This document shows positions 9,115 through 17,033 of a stretch of DNA of 64,000 nt, piece after piece (within the stretch, counting starts at the first letter, position 1; each line of letters begins with the position of its first letter). The position numbers were made by a program, and so were the translations under genes. The notes below the pieces were generated by a model that was not told the origin of the DNA, searched no databases, and saw only the letters and a list, made by a program, of their open reading frames with translations. This DNA is from JBFXAN01 sp050184225. Lineage in GTDB: Bacteria; Chloroflexota; Dehalococcoidia; CAUJGQ01. The stretch is from positions 1 to 64,000 of the forward strand of contig JBFXAN010000008.1 of assembly GCA_050184225.1 (NCBI GenBank). Reading direction: 5' to 3'.

Positions 9115-9462
9115 GTGCATGTCTGTTTACGCCGGTGGAGGGAGGGATTCCAGATCCTGCCAGATTTCAAAGGTCGATCAATTCGGCTCACGGATGAACG
9201 CCTCGCACACCTTCGCGAACACCCAGAGATGACTAACGCCGGACTATGGGTTGTCGATACGCTCCTCCGCCGCTCAACGGTGATACAGTCAGTGAGCGAC
9301 CAAAGTGTTCACTTGTACTACCGTCGATATCTGAACACAACGGTCGGTGCCAAGTGGCTCTGTGTCGTTGCCAAAGTCGGAGTGGCCGATCCTTTCGTCA
9401 TCACCGCGTACCTCACAGACAGACGGAAGAGGGGAACAATTCTGTGGCAAGAAAGTCAGTAA
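9115..9462 (+). CDS. Small protein resembling BECR-fold nucleases; possible toxin
   Basis: A 115-residue protein starting at GTG 9115 (start uncertain). The pattern is IRLTDERLAHLREHPEM, a helix with VVDTLLRRSTVIQS, strands VHLYYRRYL and KWLCVVAKV, and a C-terminal FVITAYLTDRRKRGTILW. This alternation with a conserved HP and a terminal TAY-type strand recalls the phage/RelE-like BECR nuclease fold, though I cannot confirm it. Its 3' end overlaps the following DUF2283 gene by 19 bases, a coupling typical of toxin-antitoxin or similar small pairs. Function is inferred only from pattern and context. Confidence 0.6.
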   Translation: MHVCLRRWREGFQILPDFKGRSIRLTDERLAHLREHPEMTNAGLWVVDTLLRRSTVIQSVSDQSVHLYYRRYLNTTVGAKWLCVVAKVGVADPFVITAYLTDRRKRGTILWQESQ

Positions 9463-9665
9463 CCGTCTGGTATGACCCAGAGGGTGACTTCCTAGAAGTG
9501 ATCTTCGATCCGTCCCGCCCAGGCTACTTCCGCGAGACAAAGGATGACCGTGTCATGGAGAAGGTCGACGAACACGGATCGTTGCTGGGATTCTCGATCC
9601 TCGGCGTTGCCAGCATGCGCCCGGGTTCGCCGTTGGAAGTTGCCCTCCCCTCCATCGACGGCTGA
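9444..9665 (+). CDS. DUF2283-family protein
   Basis: A 73-residue protein from GTG 9444, preceded by AGAGGGG. The sequence VTVWYDPEGDFLEVIF, then a short acidic strand region and the ending LLGFSILGVASM, is the hallmark of DUF2283, a small beta-rich family of unknown role. The family often sits next to a small nuclease-like or toxin-like gene; here it overlaps the 115-residue gene upstream by 19 bases. An antitoxin or partner role is a reasonable guess but unproven. Confidence 0.8.
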   Translation: MARKSVTVWYDPEGDFLEVIFDPSRPGYFRETKDDRVMEKVDEHGSLLGFSILGVASMRPGSPLEVALPSIDG

Positions 9666-9820
9666 CAAAGCTGGTGACATCTGATCCCGCGTCGCCTGCC
9701 ATGGTCGAGCGCTGTACCTCAATCGTCGTCACTGATCACGCTGCGGATACGGCGTGCTTGCTTTGCCGGTCGCACCCAGTCGTCGTGTATCGCATCAAGG
9801 TGTGCTTCACACGCATACGA

Positions 9821-9957
9821 GCAGCCCCTACTTCAGCACCGCCCGTCTCTGGGACGACGGCATCATCGACCCGGGCGACACCCGCATGGTTCTCGCCCTC
9901 GGCATCGCTGCCAGCCTCCACGCCCCCATCCCCGAGACAACCTTCGGTGTGTTCCGC
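9821..9957 (+). pseudogene. 3' fragment of a second methylcrotonyl-CoA carboxylase beta gene
   Basis: The 137 bases match 8955-9091 of the intact gene at roughly nine positions in ten. They encode [17 protein letters not shown], then [13 protein letters not shown] and the terminal GVFRL, corresponding to the last ~46 residues. Upstream sequence is unrelated, and the reading frame runs past the original stop into non-homologous sequence. With the N-terminal piece at 4898 it accounts for both ends of a lost paralogue; the middle is absent. Confidence 0.85.
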
Positions 9958-10022
9958 TTGCAGCTCCCGCTGCGAGCGGAGTACGTGCGGTCTTGCGCCA
10001 CGGACGTCGGTGATACGGCCGC

Positions 10023-10922
10023 TCAACTCGCGGCCATCGGTGCAGGTGCGCGTGCCTTCCCGCCCCGGCCGAAGGCGTGGGCGATCGCGCTCTCACGCGC
10101 CTGGAGCACGGCGTCGCTGTAGGGGAGTTGTCGTCGAACCAGTTGTGAGAGTGTTCTGGCACCGGCGTCTGCACCCAAGCGATCTAGTCGTGTCCAGCGG
10201 ATGCCGTAGAGCAGCCGATGCTCCGGCGGGAACAGGTCAATCGCGGCCCGTCCAAGCACCCAGGCGAGGAAGCCTGGTGCTCCGGGCTTCGGGCGCGATG
10301 GTGCCAGGAGGTCGAGCATTCGCTTGCAAGGGGCGGTGAAGGCGAGTTTGGGGTGCATCGAGCGCATGTAGGTCTGCAGTTCGGCCGTCGTGCCGGCTGC
10401 CTGCTCAGGATCGAGGCCGACGAGGCGGGCGGCGACCCGTTGCTCCGCGACGAAGCGGTTCTGTTCGTCGGTAGTGAGGATGCCTCCCCAGCGGTTGTAT
10501 GCACGGAGCAACATGAACGTGAGCGAGTTGTGGACCCAGAGCAGAAGGTCAGGTTGGTCCGCCCGATACGTCTCGCCGTTCGTGGGGTCGACGGCGGAGC
10601 GACGGCGGTGGATCGCGCGCAGCGTCTCGCCCGCGTGCTCGGCGGCGGCGCGGTCGCCGTAGATGATCGTGAACTCGTATTGGCCGGTCCGCTCGCCCCG
10701 ACTCTCTGGATAGTCGAAGAACGAGGATGACTGGTCGATCATCCACATCACGCGAGGGACGAGCATCTGGACAATCGCGGCGGTGAGGCCCCCGATCGCC
10801 ATCGGTGCCGACACGCCGATCCGCCAGGTTATGCTTTCCGGGCCAAAGAGGCCGTCATCCGTCGGTTCCTGCGCTGGTGTGCTCCCTACGGGAACGACGG
10901 CGGGACGTGGGGTAACAACCAT
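10023..10922 (-). CDS. DUF2236 / MpaB-like oxygenase-family protein
   Basis: A 299-residue protein of the DUF2236 family, all-helical and related to the MpaB and latex-clearing (rubber oxygenase) proteins, some of which bind b-type haem. Visible signatures are [19 protein letters not shown] near residue 30, [20 protein letters not shown], the WVHNSLTF block and [11 protein letters not shown]. The histidines of these blocks are candidate haem or metal ligands. The start at ATG 10922 has GGAGG seven bases upstream; an extension to 10958 is unlikely. It is transcribed towards the carboxyltransferase fragment and is divergent from the hydratase gene at 11293. The substrate is unknown. Confidence 0.82.
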   Translation of the reverse strand: MVVTPRPAVVPVGSTPAQEPTDDGLFGPESITWRIGVSAPMAIGGLTAAIVQMLVPRVMWMIDQSSSFFDYPESRGERTGQYEFTIIYGDRAAAEHAGETLRAIHRRRSAVDPTNGETYRADQPDLLLWVHNSLTFMLLRAYNRWGGILTTDEQNRFVAEQRVAARLVGLDPEQAAGTTAELQTYMRSMHPKLAFTAPCKRMLDLLAPSRPKPGAPGFLAWVLGRAAIDLFPPEHRLLYGIRWTRLDRLGADAGARTLSQLVRRQLPYSDAVLQARESAIAHAFGRGGKARAPAPMAAS

Positions 10923-11292
10923 GCTGCGCCTCCGATCGGTGAGACAGACGGGTACCATGCCCGCCTACCAGACTGTCGTTTGTCCGTCGGACGGTCCACC
11001 GGGCGCGGCGGGGTCCACACGTTCGTCAGGCAGGTAATCCATGCCGCCAGTGGCGACCTGGTCCACCATGTCATCGATGCACATGTTGGGAAGAGTTGGC
11101 GACTCGACGACGGACAAGAGCAGATAGGGCAACTCTACCAGGACTTCGCGCGCGAATATACAGGCGGCGACGCGACGGTCGGTAACGAGAGTTCAGAGCA
11201 CCAACGCAGACAACCACGACGCTGACGAACGATAGCTGTTGACGCCGCCTCATGGCAGACTTTGCCAATGAGTCAATGCCGGGAGGGAAGCA
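10923..11292. other. Divergent intergenic region between the DUF2236 gene and the hydratase gene
   Basis: About 370 bases. It must hold promoters for both flanking genes; the only promoter-like piece is a TTGACG near 11238, with no good -10 partner. An 81-codon plus-strand frame here lacks family resemblance and has no ribosome site. The GGGAGG at 11281 belongs to the hydratase. I see no repeat or RNA gene. Confidence 0.4.
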
Positions 11293-12093
11293 GTGACGGC
11301 TGACGACGCCTATTCATCCCTGCTCATTGAACGTCGCGGTCCGATCGCAGTGGTGACGCTGAACCGGCCCCAGGTCCACAACGCGCTCGACGCGACGTTG
11401 GTCGCGGAGATCCGCGATGTCTTTCGGAGCCTTGAGGCAGATGAATCTGCCCGGGGGGTAGTGCTGACTGGGTCAGGATTGTCGTTCTGCGCGGGCGCTG
11501 ACCTTCGCTGGCTGCAATCGGCGGTCACTTTCAGCGAGGAGGAGAACCGTCAGGATGCGATGGCACTGACGGAGATGCTCGACGCGATCGCCCGCTGCCC
11601 CAAGCCGGTGGTGGCACGGGTCAACGGCGCCGCGCTCGCCGGTGGTGCCGGTCTCGTCGCGGCCAGCGACATCGCCATCGCTGCTGATACCGCCCGCTTC
11701 GGCTTTACCGAGGCCCGCCTCGGCCTTGTCCCCGCCACTATTTCGCCGTATGTCGTCTGCCGCATCGGCGAATCGCACGCGCGGTCGTTATTCCTCACGG
11801 CGGAGCGGTTCGAGGCATCGCGGGCGGTGGCCATCGGCCTCGTCCACGAGGTCGTGCCGGCGGATCAGCTCGACATCGCCGTCGAACGCACGCTCCGCAA
11901 TCTGCTCCATGGTGGTCCGCGGGCGCTGGCCGAGAACAAGCGGCTGATTGAGGGCATCCGCGATCGACGCGGTGACGATCTGGCCCGCTACACGGCGGAC
12001 ACGATCGCCCGGCTTCGCGTCAGTGCCGAGGGCCAGGAGGGGCTGCACGCCTTCCTGGAGAAGCGCCCGCCGAACTGGGCGCTTGATACATGA
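11293..12093 (+). CDS. liuC: Methylglutaconyl-CoA hydratase-like enoyl-CoA hydratase
   Basis: Crotonase-fold enzyme (266 residues) predicted to hydrate 3-methylglutaconyl-CoA to HMG-CoA. The oxyanion-hole segments are SGLSFCAGADLRWLQ and NGAALAGGAGLVAASDIAI. Glu140 in FTEARLGLVPATISPYV is the retained acid/base. The other glutamate of canonical enoyl-CoA hydratases is replaced by glycine in GGAGLVAA, as is common in LiuC-type enzymes. The GLVPATISPYVV stretch is itself characteristic of that group. The start is GTG 11293 with GGGAGG seven bases upstream. It lies before a small cupin and the biotin-carboxylase subunit, and all three probably form one transcript. Confidence 0.87.
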   Translation: MTADDAYSSLLIERRGPIAVVTLNRPQVHNALDATLVAEIRDVFRSLEADESARGVVLTGSGLSFCAGADLRWLQSAVTFSEEENRQDAMALTEMLDAIARCPKPVVARVNGAALAGGAGLVAASDIAIAADTARFGFTEARLGLVPATISPYVVCRIGESHARSLFLTAERFEASRAVAIGLVHEVVPADQLDIAVERTLRNLLHGGPRALAENKRLIEGIRDRRGDDLARYTADTIARLRVSAEGQEGLHAFLEKRPPNWALDT

Positions 12094-12179
12094 GTGCGTC
12101 GGGCGAGCGGAATCGCGCTGTCCTCTATCCGGCGGCGGCGATACCCTACGTGCAGAGATAGCCCGCTCGGAGGAATCGT

Positions 12180-12587
12180 ATGGCCGGCATCGTCATCGTC
12201 CGTCCGTCAGATCGCGACTGCAACACGGCACAGACCACCGGCATGTCACGCGAGGCCGGTGTCTCGCCGGAGACGACTGGATCAAGCACGATCTGGTCCG
12301 GCTTCGTCTCGACGCCGCCCGGTATCGCTTCCGGCGTTCATCACCACGGCGACTGCGAGACGGCGATCTACGTGGTGCGTGGCCAGGTTCGGTTCTATTG
12401 GGGCGACAAGCTGCAGTTTCAAGAAGATGTCCAGACCGGCGACTTCCTCTATGTGCCGCCGAACGAGATCCATCTCGAACAGAACTTGAGCAACACGGAG
12501 CCGATTGAGTTCATCGTCTCGCGCGGTTGCAGCGGCATTCTCGTCGTCAATGTCCCCGACCCGCGCGACCTCGCCTCGCTCCGCTAG
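12180..12587 (+). CDS. Small cupin protein within the leucine-catabolic operon
   Basis: A 135-residue single cupin. Motif 1 reads GVHHHGDCETAIYVVRG and motif 2 reads DFLYVPPNEIHLEQN, so the metal-binding His/His/Glu/His set is present. It starts at ATG 12180 behind GGAGG and is flanked at short distance by the hydratase (87 bases) and the carboxylase alpha gene (35 bases), so it is most likely co-transcribed with them. Cupins of this kind turn up inside several acyl-CoA catabolic operons, but a reaction has not been assigned to this type to my knowledge. It differs in sequence from the cupin at 3792. Confidence 0.82.
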   Translation: MAGIVIVRPSDRDCNTAQTTGMSREAGVSPETTGSSTIWSGFVSTPPGIASGVHHHGDCETAIYVVRGQVRFYWGDKLQFQEDVQTGDFLYVPPNEIHLEQNLSNTEPIEFIVSRGCSGILVVNVPDPRDLASLR

Positions 12588-12622
12588 GCCGTTCCGAGGG
12601 CAAGGCAACGCCGGGGTGAGTC

Positions 12623-14599
12623 GTGAGCACGCCGCCGTTTCGTAAGGTTCTGGTCGCCAACCGCGGCGAAATCGCCGTCCGCATCATGCGCGCGTGCGCC
12701 GAGCTGGGCATCGCCACCGTCGCGGTCTATTCCGAGGCCGACGCCCGCGCGTTGCATGTCCGCACCGCCGACGAAGCAGTGTGCATCGGACCGCCGCCGG
12801 CGTCGGAGAGCTATCTCGACACCGGCTCGATCATCGCCGCCGCGCTCGGAACCCGTGCCGATGCCGTCCATCCCGGCTACGGCTTTCTCTCGGAGAGCGC
12901 GTCCTTCGCGCAGGCATGCCGGGATGCGGGCCTGACATTCGTTGGTCCCTCTCCGGACGCGATCCGCACAATGGGCAGCAAAATTGAGGCGAAGCGGCTC
13001 GCCGCCGCGCTCGGCATTCCGCTGCTGCCCGGCTACGACGGCGCATCTCAGGAACCGGAAACGCTCGCGACCGAGGCGACACGGATCGGCTTCCCGGTCC
13101 TGATCAAAGCCTCCGCCGGTGGCGGTGGCCGCGGCATGCGCATCGTCCGGCAGCCGGCGGACTTCCGCGACGCGCTGGAGAGCGCCACGCGCGAGGCGGT
13201 CGCCGCCTTCGGCGACGGCACCATCCTCCTCGAACGCTACGTCGAACGGCCGCGCCATGTCGAGATCCAGGTGTTCGGCGATGACCACGGCGCGGTGATC
13301 CATCTGGGCGAGCGTGAATGCTCGATCCAGCGCCGCCATCAGAAGGTGATCGAAGAATCGCCGTCTCCCGCCGTCACGCCGGCGCTCCGCACGGCGATGG
13401 GCGATGCCGCCGTGCAGCTGGCCCGCGCGATCCACTACAGTGGCGCCGGCACGGTCGAGTTCTTGCTCGACTCGGACGGCTCGTTCGCCTTCCTCGAGAT
13501 GAACACCCGCCTCCAGGTCGAGCACGGCGTCACCGAACTGGTCACCGGCCTCGACCTGGTACATCTCCAGCTTCGCGTTGCCGCCGGCGGACCGCTCCAC
13601 ATCCGCCAAGAAGACATCCACTTCCGCGGCCACGCGATTGAATGTCGCATCTACGCCGAAGATCCGGCGGCAGGCTTCCTCCCATCAACCGGAACGCTCA
13701 CCCAGTTCACGCCGCCGGAAGGTCCAGGGATCCGCAACGACATTGGCGTTCGCCCCGGCGACGCGGTCACGTCCTACTACGACCCAATGCTCGCGAAACT
13801 GCTCGTTGCCGGCGCCACCCGTATGGACGCCGTTGACCGCATGGCCCAGGCATTGCAGCACTATCAGATCGAAGGCGTCGCCACCAACGTATCTGCCCTC
13901 GCCGCCGTCGTTGCCCAACCTGCCTTTCGCGCCGGTGATACCAACACAAGCTTCCTCGACGATTACCCGCTACCGCTCGGCGCGCCGGCCGGCGCGCCGC
14001 CCTCGGTCTTCGCGGCGGCGGCGGTTGCGCTGAGCGATGCATCGGACGCCGAGCCATTCCGAAGCGGGTGGCGGCCCCTCGGCGGCCTCCGCATCCTCCG
14101 GCTGTCCTCCGGTGGTACGACCAGGCAGGTGTCGCTCCGGCGAACCGGCATCGATCGCTGGCAGGTGAGCCAGTCCGATTTCAGCCTCACGGCGTCACTC
14201 GATCTCGCGGCCGGCCGCGTCCTCCTCTCCGATCACGAACACGAGGAGATCCTCCAGGTCGAACGGATCGGCGACTCGATCGAGGTGGGACACGATGCTC
14301 GACGCTCGCGCGTTCACCTGGAGCCGCTCATCGATGCCGAACTCTCCGGTCTAGCTGGGGCGGCAACCGGGAGCGGAACACTGACAGCGCCGCTCACCGG
14401 CATTGTGATCAAGGTCCATGTCCGTGAGGGTGACACCGTTCGCGCGCAACAGCCGTTGATCGTCTTGGAAGCGATGAAGATGGAGCACACGATCGCCGCT
14501 CCTGGAGACGGGACCATCGCCCGCATCCGCGTTGCGCCGGGAGACCACGTCCAATCCGGCGCCGTGCTCGTCGAAATGGGAGACACGGAGTCCGGCTAG
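12623..14599 (+). CDS. liuD: Methylcrotonyl-CoA carboxylase alpha (biotin carboxylase/BCCP) subunit
   Basis: ATP-dependent biotin carboxylase fused to its biotin carrier (658 residues). The N-terminal domain starts KVLVANRGEIAVRIMRAC. The ATP-grasp glycine loop is SAGGGGRGMRIV (about residue 165-180). The carboxylase block ERECSIQRRHQKVIEESPSP and the NTRLQVEHGVTELVTG segment follow, and the C-terminal domain of biotin carboxylase runs to about 450. A linker/BT-type region (about 480-575) precedes a biotinyl domain with the attachment lysine at Lys619 in EAMKMEHT. Length and fused BCCP fit the alpha subunits of methylcrotonyl- or propionyl-type carboxylases; the liuB partner favours the former. 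Start is GTG 12623; the site in front is weak. Confidence 0.92.
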   Translation: MSTPPFRKVLVANRGEIAVRIMRACAELGIATVAVYSEADARALHVRTADEAVCIGPPPASESYLDTGSIIAAALGTRADAVHPGYGFLSESASFAQACRDAGLTFVGPSPDAIRTMGSKIEAKRLAAALGIPLLPGYDGASQEPETLATEATRIGFPVLIKASAGGGGRGMRIVRQPADFRDALESATREAVAAFGDGTILLERYVERPRHVEIQVFGDDHGAVIHLGERECSIQRRHQKVIEESPSPAVTPALRTAMGDAAVQLARAIHYSGAGTVEFLLDSDGSFAFLEMNTRLQVEHGVTELVTGLDLVHLQLRVAAGGPLHIRQEDIHFRGHAIECRIYAEDPAAGFLPSTGTLTQFTPPEGPGIRNDIGVRPGDAVTSYYDPMLAKLLVAGATRMDAVDRMAQALQHYQIEGVATNVSALAAVVAQPAFRAGDTNTSFLDDYPLPLGAPAGAPPSVFAAAAVALSDASDAEPFRSGWRPLGGLRILRLSSGGTTRQVSLRRTGIDRWQVSQSDFSLTASLDLAAGRVLLSDHEHEEILQVERIGDSIEVGHDARRSRVHLEPLIDAELSGLAGAATGSGTLTAPLTGIVIKVHVREGDTVRAQQPLIVLEAMKMEHTIAAPGDGTIARIRVAPGDHVQSGAVLVEMGDTESG

Positions 14600-14853
14600 T
14601 CCGCCGCGCCCGGTCGAGGCCGTTGGTATCGACCCACCTACCCACCAGCGGGGCCGTATCTCGCTGACCGGCGTCGTATCGTCACCCACACGTGCGGCAC
14701 GGGTGAGACGGACCCACTGAACGCGCCCGTTCCGTCCCGACGCCGCTGCGATCCTCCGCATCCTCGGCACATGCTGAATGGAGCGAAACCACCGCGCGAC
14801 CCCGCCCTTCGCCGCGCTCCACCATGTGACGAGCTATGAGGAGAACGTGACCA

Positions 14854-16062
14854 ATGCCGGACGACAACGCTCGCTCTATCTATGTAACCGCCGCCATGAG
14901 TGACCATGCCGAGCTTTTTGAAGCGATCCAACAATTGAGGCCAGAGATCTGGTCGCAACGCGACGCTATCGAGCTGGACCGGCGCCTGCCTCCGACCCTC
15001 GTGCGGACCATGGCCGACACCGGCATCTTCCGCATGCTCGTGCCGCGCGCCTATGGCGGCCTCGAGGTCGATCCGATCACCTTCCTGCGCGTCGTCGAAG
15101 AGATCGCGCGCGTCGATGGTTCGACGGGTTGGGATGTGATGATCGGCGCCTCCGGCGGATTCTTTGCCGCCACCATGACCGACGAAGGCGCCCGCGAGAT
15201 CTTTGGTCGCGATCCGAATGCCATCCTTGCCGGCTCGTTGATTCCGCGCGGCCGTGCCGTGGCCGTCGACGGCGGATACCGGATGTCCGGCCGCTGGAGC
15301 CTCGCCAGTGGCATCGACCACTGCACCTGGATGGTCGGCGCCTGTCTCGTCGCGGACGCCGACGGCACGCCGGTCGTCGGGCCGTCGGGGCAGCCAAAGA
15401 TGCGGCTGCTCTTTGTGCCGGCGTCCGAGATCGACGTGATCGACACCTGGAACGTCGGCGGCCTGCGGGGGACCGGCAGTCACGATGTGACCGTGGCCGA
15501 TGCATTCGTTCCGACCGACCGCTCGCTGTCGATCGATGACCCGCCGACACAGAAGGGACCGCTCTATGCTCTCCCGATCCAGGCGATCGGACCGTGTGCG
15601 GTGGCATCGGTCAGCCTTGGCATCGCCCGCGGCGCAATCGATGCGCTGGTCTCCCTCGCCGAGTCGAAGACGCCGGTTGGCTCACAGCAGGTTCTCCGGG
15701 AGCGGGCGGTCGTGCAGGTGCAGGTTGCTCAGGCAGAGGCCGCGCTTCGCTCGGCCCGCGCCTTCCTCTTCCAATCCGTCGAAAAGGTCTGGCACACCGT
15801 CCTCGCCGAACGCGAGGTGTCGCTGAATCAGCGTGCCGAGCTTCGACTCGCCGCGACGAACGCCGCCGCGAGCGCGGTCCGGGCCGTCAGTCTCATGTAT
15901 GAAGCGGGCGGTACCAGCGTGATCTACACGTCCAGCCCGCTCGAGCGCGCCTTCCGCGACGTGAACGCGGCCAGCCACCATGCCACGGTGCAGGCGAGCA
16001 CGTTCGAGTCAATCGGCCAGGTCCTCCTGGGGATGCAGCCGGTGGTCCCAACCGCCTTCTGA
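14854..16062 (+). CDS. Acyl-CoA dehydrogenase-fold flavoprotein, group D monooxygenase-like
   Basis: A 402-residue protein with the three-domain acyl-CoA dehydrogenase fold: an N-terminal helical domain with [13 protein letters not shown], a central beta domain with [14 protein letters not shown] and [13 protein letters not shown], and a C-terminal helical bundle. The central [14 protein letters not shown] and GTGSHD motifs are those of the two-component flavin monooxygenases related to HpaB, HsaA and DszC. The catalytic glutamate of true dehydrogenases is not evident. It probably hydroxylates a small aromatic or sulfur compound using reduced flavin supplied by another protein; no reductase is adjacent. 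The ATG at 14854 has GGAG upstream; ATG 14896 is an alternative. A strong hairpin follows the stop. Confidence 0.78.
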   Translation: MPDDNARSIYVTAAMSDHAELFEAIQQLRPEIWSQRDAIELDRRLPPTLVRTMADTGIFRMLVPRAYGGLEVDPITFLRVVEEIARVDGSTGWDVMIGASGGFFAATMTDEGAREIFGRDPNAILAGSLIPRGRAVAVDGGYRMSGRWSLASGIDHCTWMVGACLVADADGTPVVGPSGQPKMRLLFVPASEIDVIDTWNVGGLRGTGSHDVTVADAFVPTDRSLSIDDPPTQKGPLYALPIQAIGPCAVASVSLGIARGAIDALVSLAESKTPVGSQQVLRERAVVQVQVAQAEAALRSARAFLFQSVEKVWHTVLAEREVSLNQRAELRLAATNAAASAVRAVSLMYEAGGTSVIYTSSPLERAFRDVNAASHHATVQASTFESIGQVLLGMQPVVPTAF

Positions 16063-16090
16063 CCTGACCCAATCGGAATCCATCATCGGC

Positions 16091-16131
16091 GCCGCCGGCC
16101 GGTCGGAGTGTTACAACGACCGGCCGGCGGC
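16091..16131 (+). terminator. GC-rich hairpin, probable terminator
   Basis: A perfect 14-base stem (GCCGCCGGCCGGTC / GACCGGCCGGCGGC) with a 13-base loop lies 28 bases after the stop of the flavoprotein gene and is followed by gttctgtct. The T-tract is weak, so termination may be only partly intrinsic. Confidence 0.7.
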
Positions 16132-16254
16132 GTTCTGTCTCTGGTGAGGGCACCATGTTGTTCCCGGCGCTCCATTGGTACGATGAGTCCAGATCGACAG
16201 CGTCGATCCGCTGGCAGATGATCAGCAGCGCGAAGTGAACGTAGGAGGACGGTC

Positions 16255-16431
16255 ATGGCACTCTCAGTCGACTGCGGCAAAGTGCGGCCGGAAGAAGCCT
16301 GTAACCATGTGATCGAGGCGGACACCGAAGAGGAGCTCATGCGCAAGGTCGCCGAGCACGCCAAGACCCATAACCTCGAGCCGACGCCGGAACTGGTCGC
16401 CAAGGTCCAACAGCACATTCAGCGGACGTAA
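16255..16431 (+). CDS. DUF1059-family small protein
   Basis: A 58-residue protein starting MALSVDCGKVRPE at ATG 16255, with a strong GTAGGAGGA site. The early cysteine motif (DCGKV), a second cysteine in EACNHVIEADTEEELM and the following VAEHAKTHN helix match DUF1059, a family of small soluble proteins of unknown function. It ends 12 bases before the methyltransferase gene and is probably translated from the same message. The codon pattern and ribosome site make it a confident gene despite its size. Confidence 0.85.
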   Translation: MALSVDCGKVRPEEACNHVIEADTEEELMRKVAEHAKTHNLEPTPELVAKVQQHIQRT

Positions 16432-16443
16432 CCGGAACTGCCT

Positions 16444-16989
16444 ATGCCGACACGTGTCTCCCTCGACTCTGCCGACACGCCGTATGGCCCGATCTTTCTC
16501 GCGGCCACCGAGCGCGGACTCTGTCGCGTTACGATTCCGGGGGAGACGGTTGACGCCCTCATCGCCTGGGTCGAGCGGCGCGTTGCCGCGGCGGACATTG
16601 CTCCCGCCACGGGCGCGCTCGCCGGCGAAGCGGCCGCGATCGCGGCCTTCCTCGACGACGGCGCCGCGCTGCCGGCGATGTCCGTCGATCTGATCGGCAC
16701 ACCATTTCAACGCGCCGTCTGGCAGGCGGTGCTCGACATTCCCTACGGTCAGACGCGCAGCTACGTCGATATCGCCCACCAGATCGGCGCCCCCCGTGCC
16801 TCCCGCGCGGTCGGCGCTGCGAATGCGGTCAACCCCCTGCCCTTCGTCGTACCGTGCCACCGTGTGATCGGCGCCGACGGCACGATCAAGGGATACCCCG
16901 GCGGCATCATCACGCGTGCGATGCTCCTCAAGCTTGAAGGCTGGTCGCCCCCCAATCGCGATATCCCGACACGATATACTGATCGGTAA
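16444..16989 (+). CDS. ogt: Methylated-DNA-[protein]-cysteine S-methyltransferase
   Basis: Suicide DNA-repair protein that takes alkyl groups from O6-alkylguanine onto its own cysteine. The acceptor is Cys138 in the invariant PCHRV motif. The DNA-binding helix region FQRAVWQAVLDIPYGQTRSY precedes it, and GAANAVNPLPFVV supplies the arginine/asparagine-hinge area. The 181-residue length is that of the Ogt type, with a shortened N-terminal domain and no AdaA metal centre. The start follows the DUF1059 stop by 12 bases, suggesting an operon. The residues after the active site (GADGTIKGYPGG) are normal, so the protein should be functional. Confidence 0.93.
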   Translation: MPTRVSLDSADTPYGPIFLAATERGLCRVTIPGETVDALIAWVERRVAAADIAPATGALAGEAAAIAAFLDDGAALPAMSVDLIGTPFQRAVWQAVLDIPYGQTRSYVDIAHQIGAPRASRAVGAANAVNPLPFVVPCHRVIGADGTIKGYPGGIITRAMLLKLEGWSPPNRDIPTRYTDR

Positions 16990-17033
16990 ATGGACGCCGT
17001 CCCGCGGCCGCGGGTGGTGTGGGGTGGTTCACG

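Noticed and set aside
10980..11225. 81-codon plus-strand frame ahead of the hydratase gene
   Set aside because: No ribosome site, no family resemblance, and mixed composition typical of intergenic DNA.
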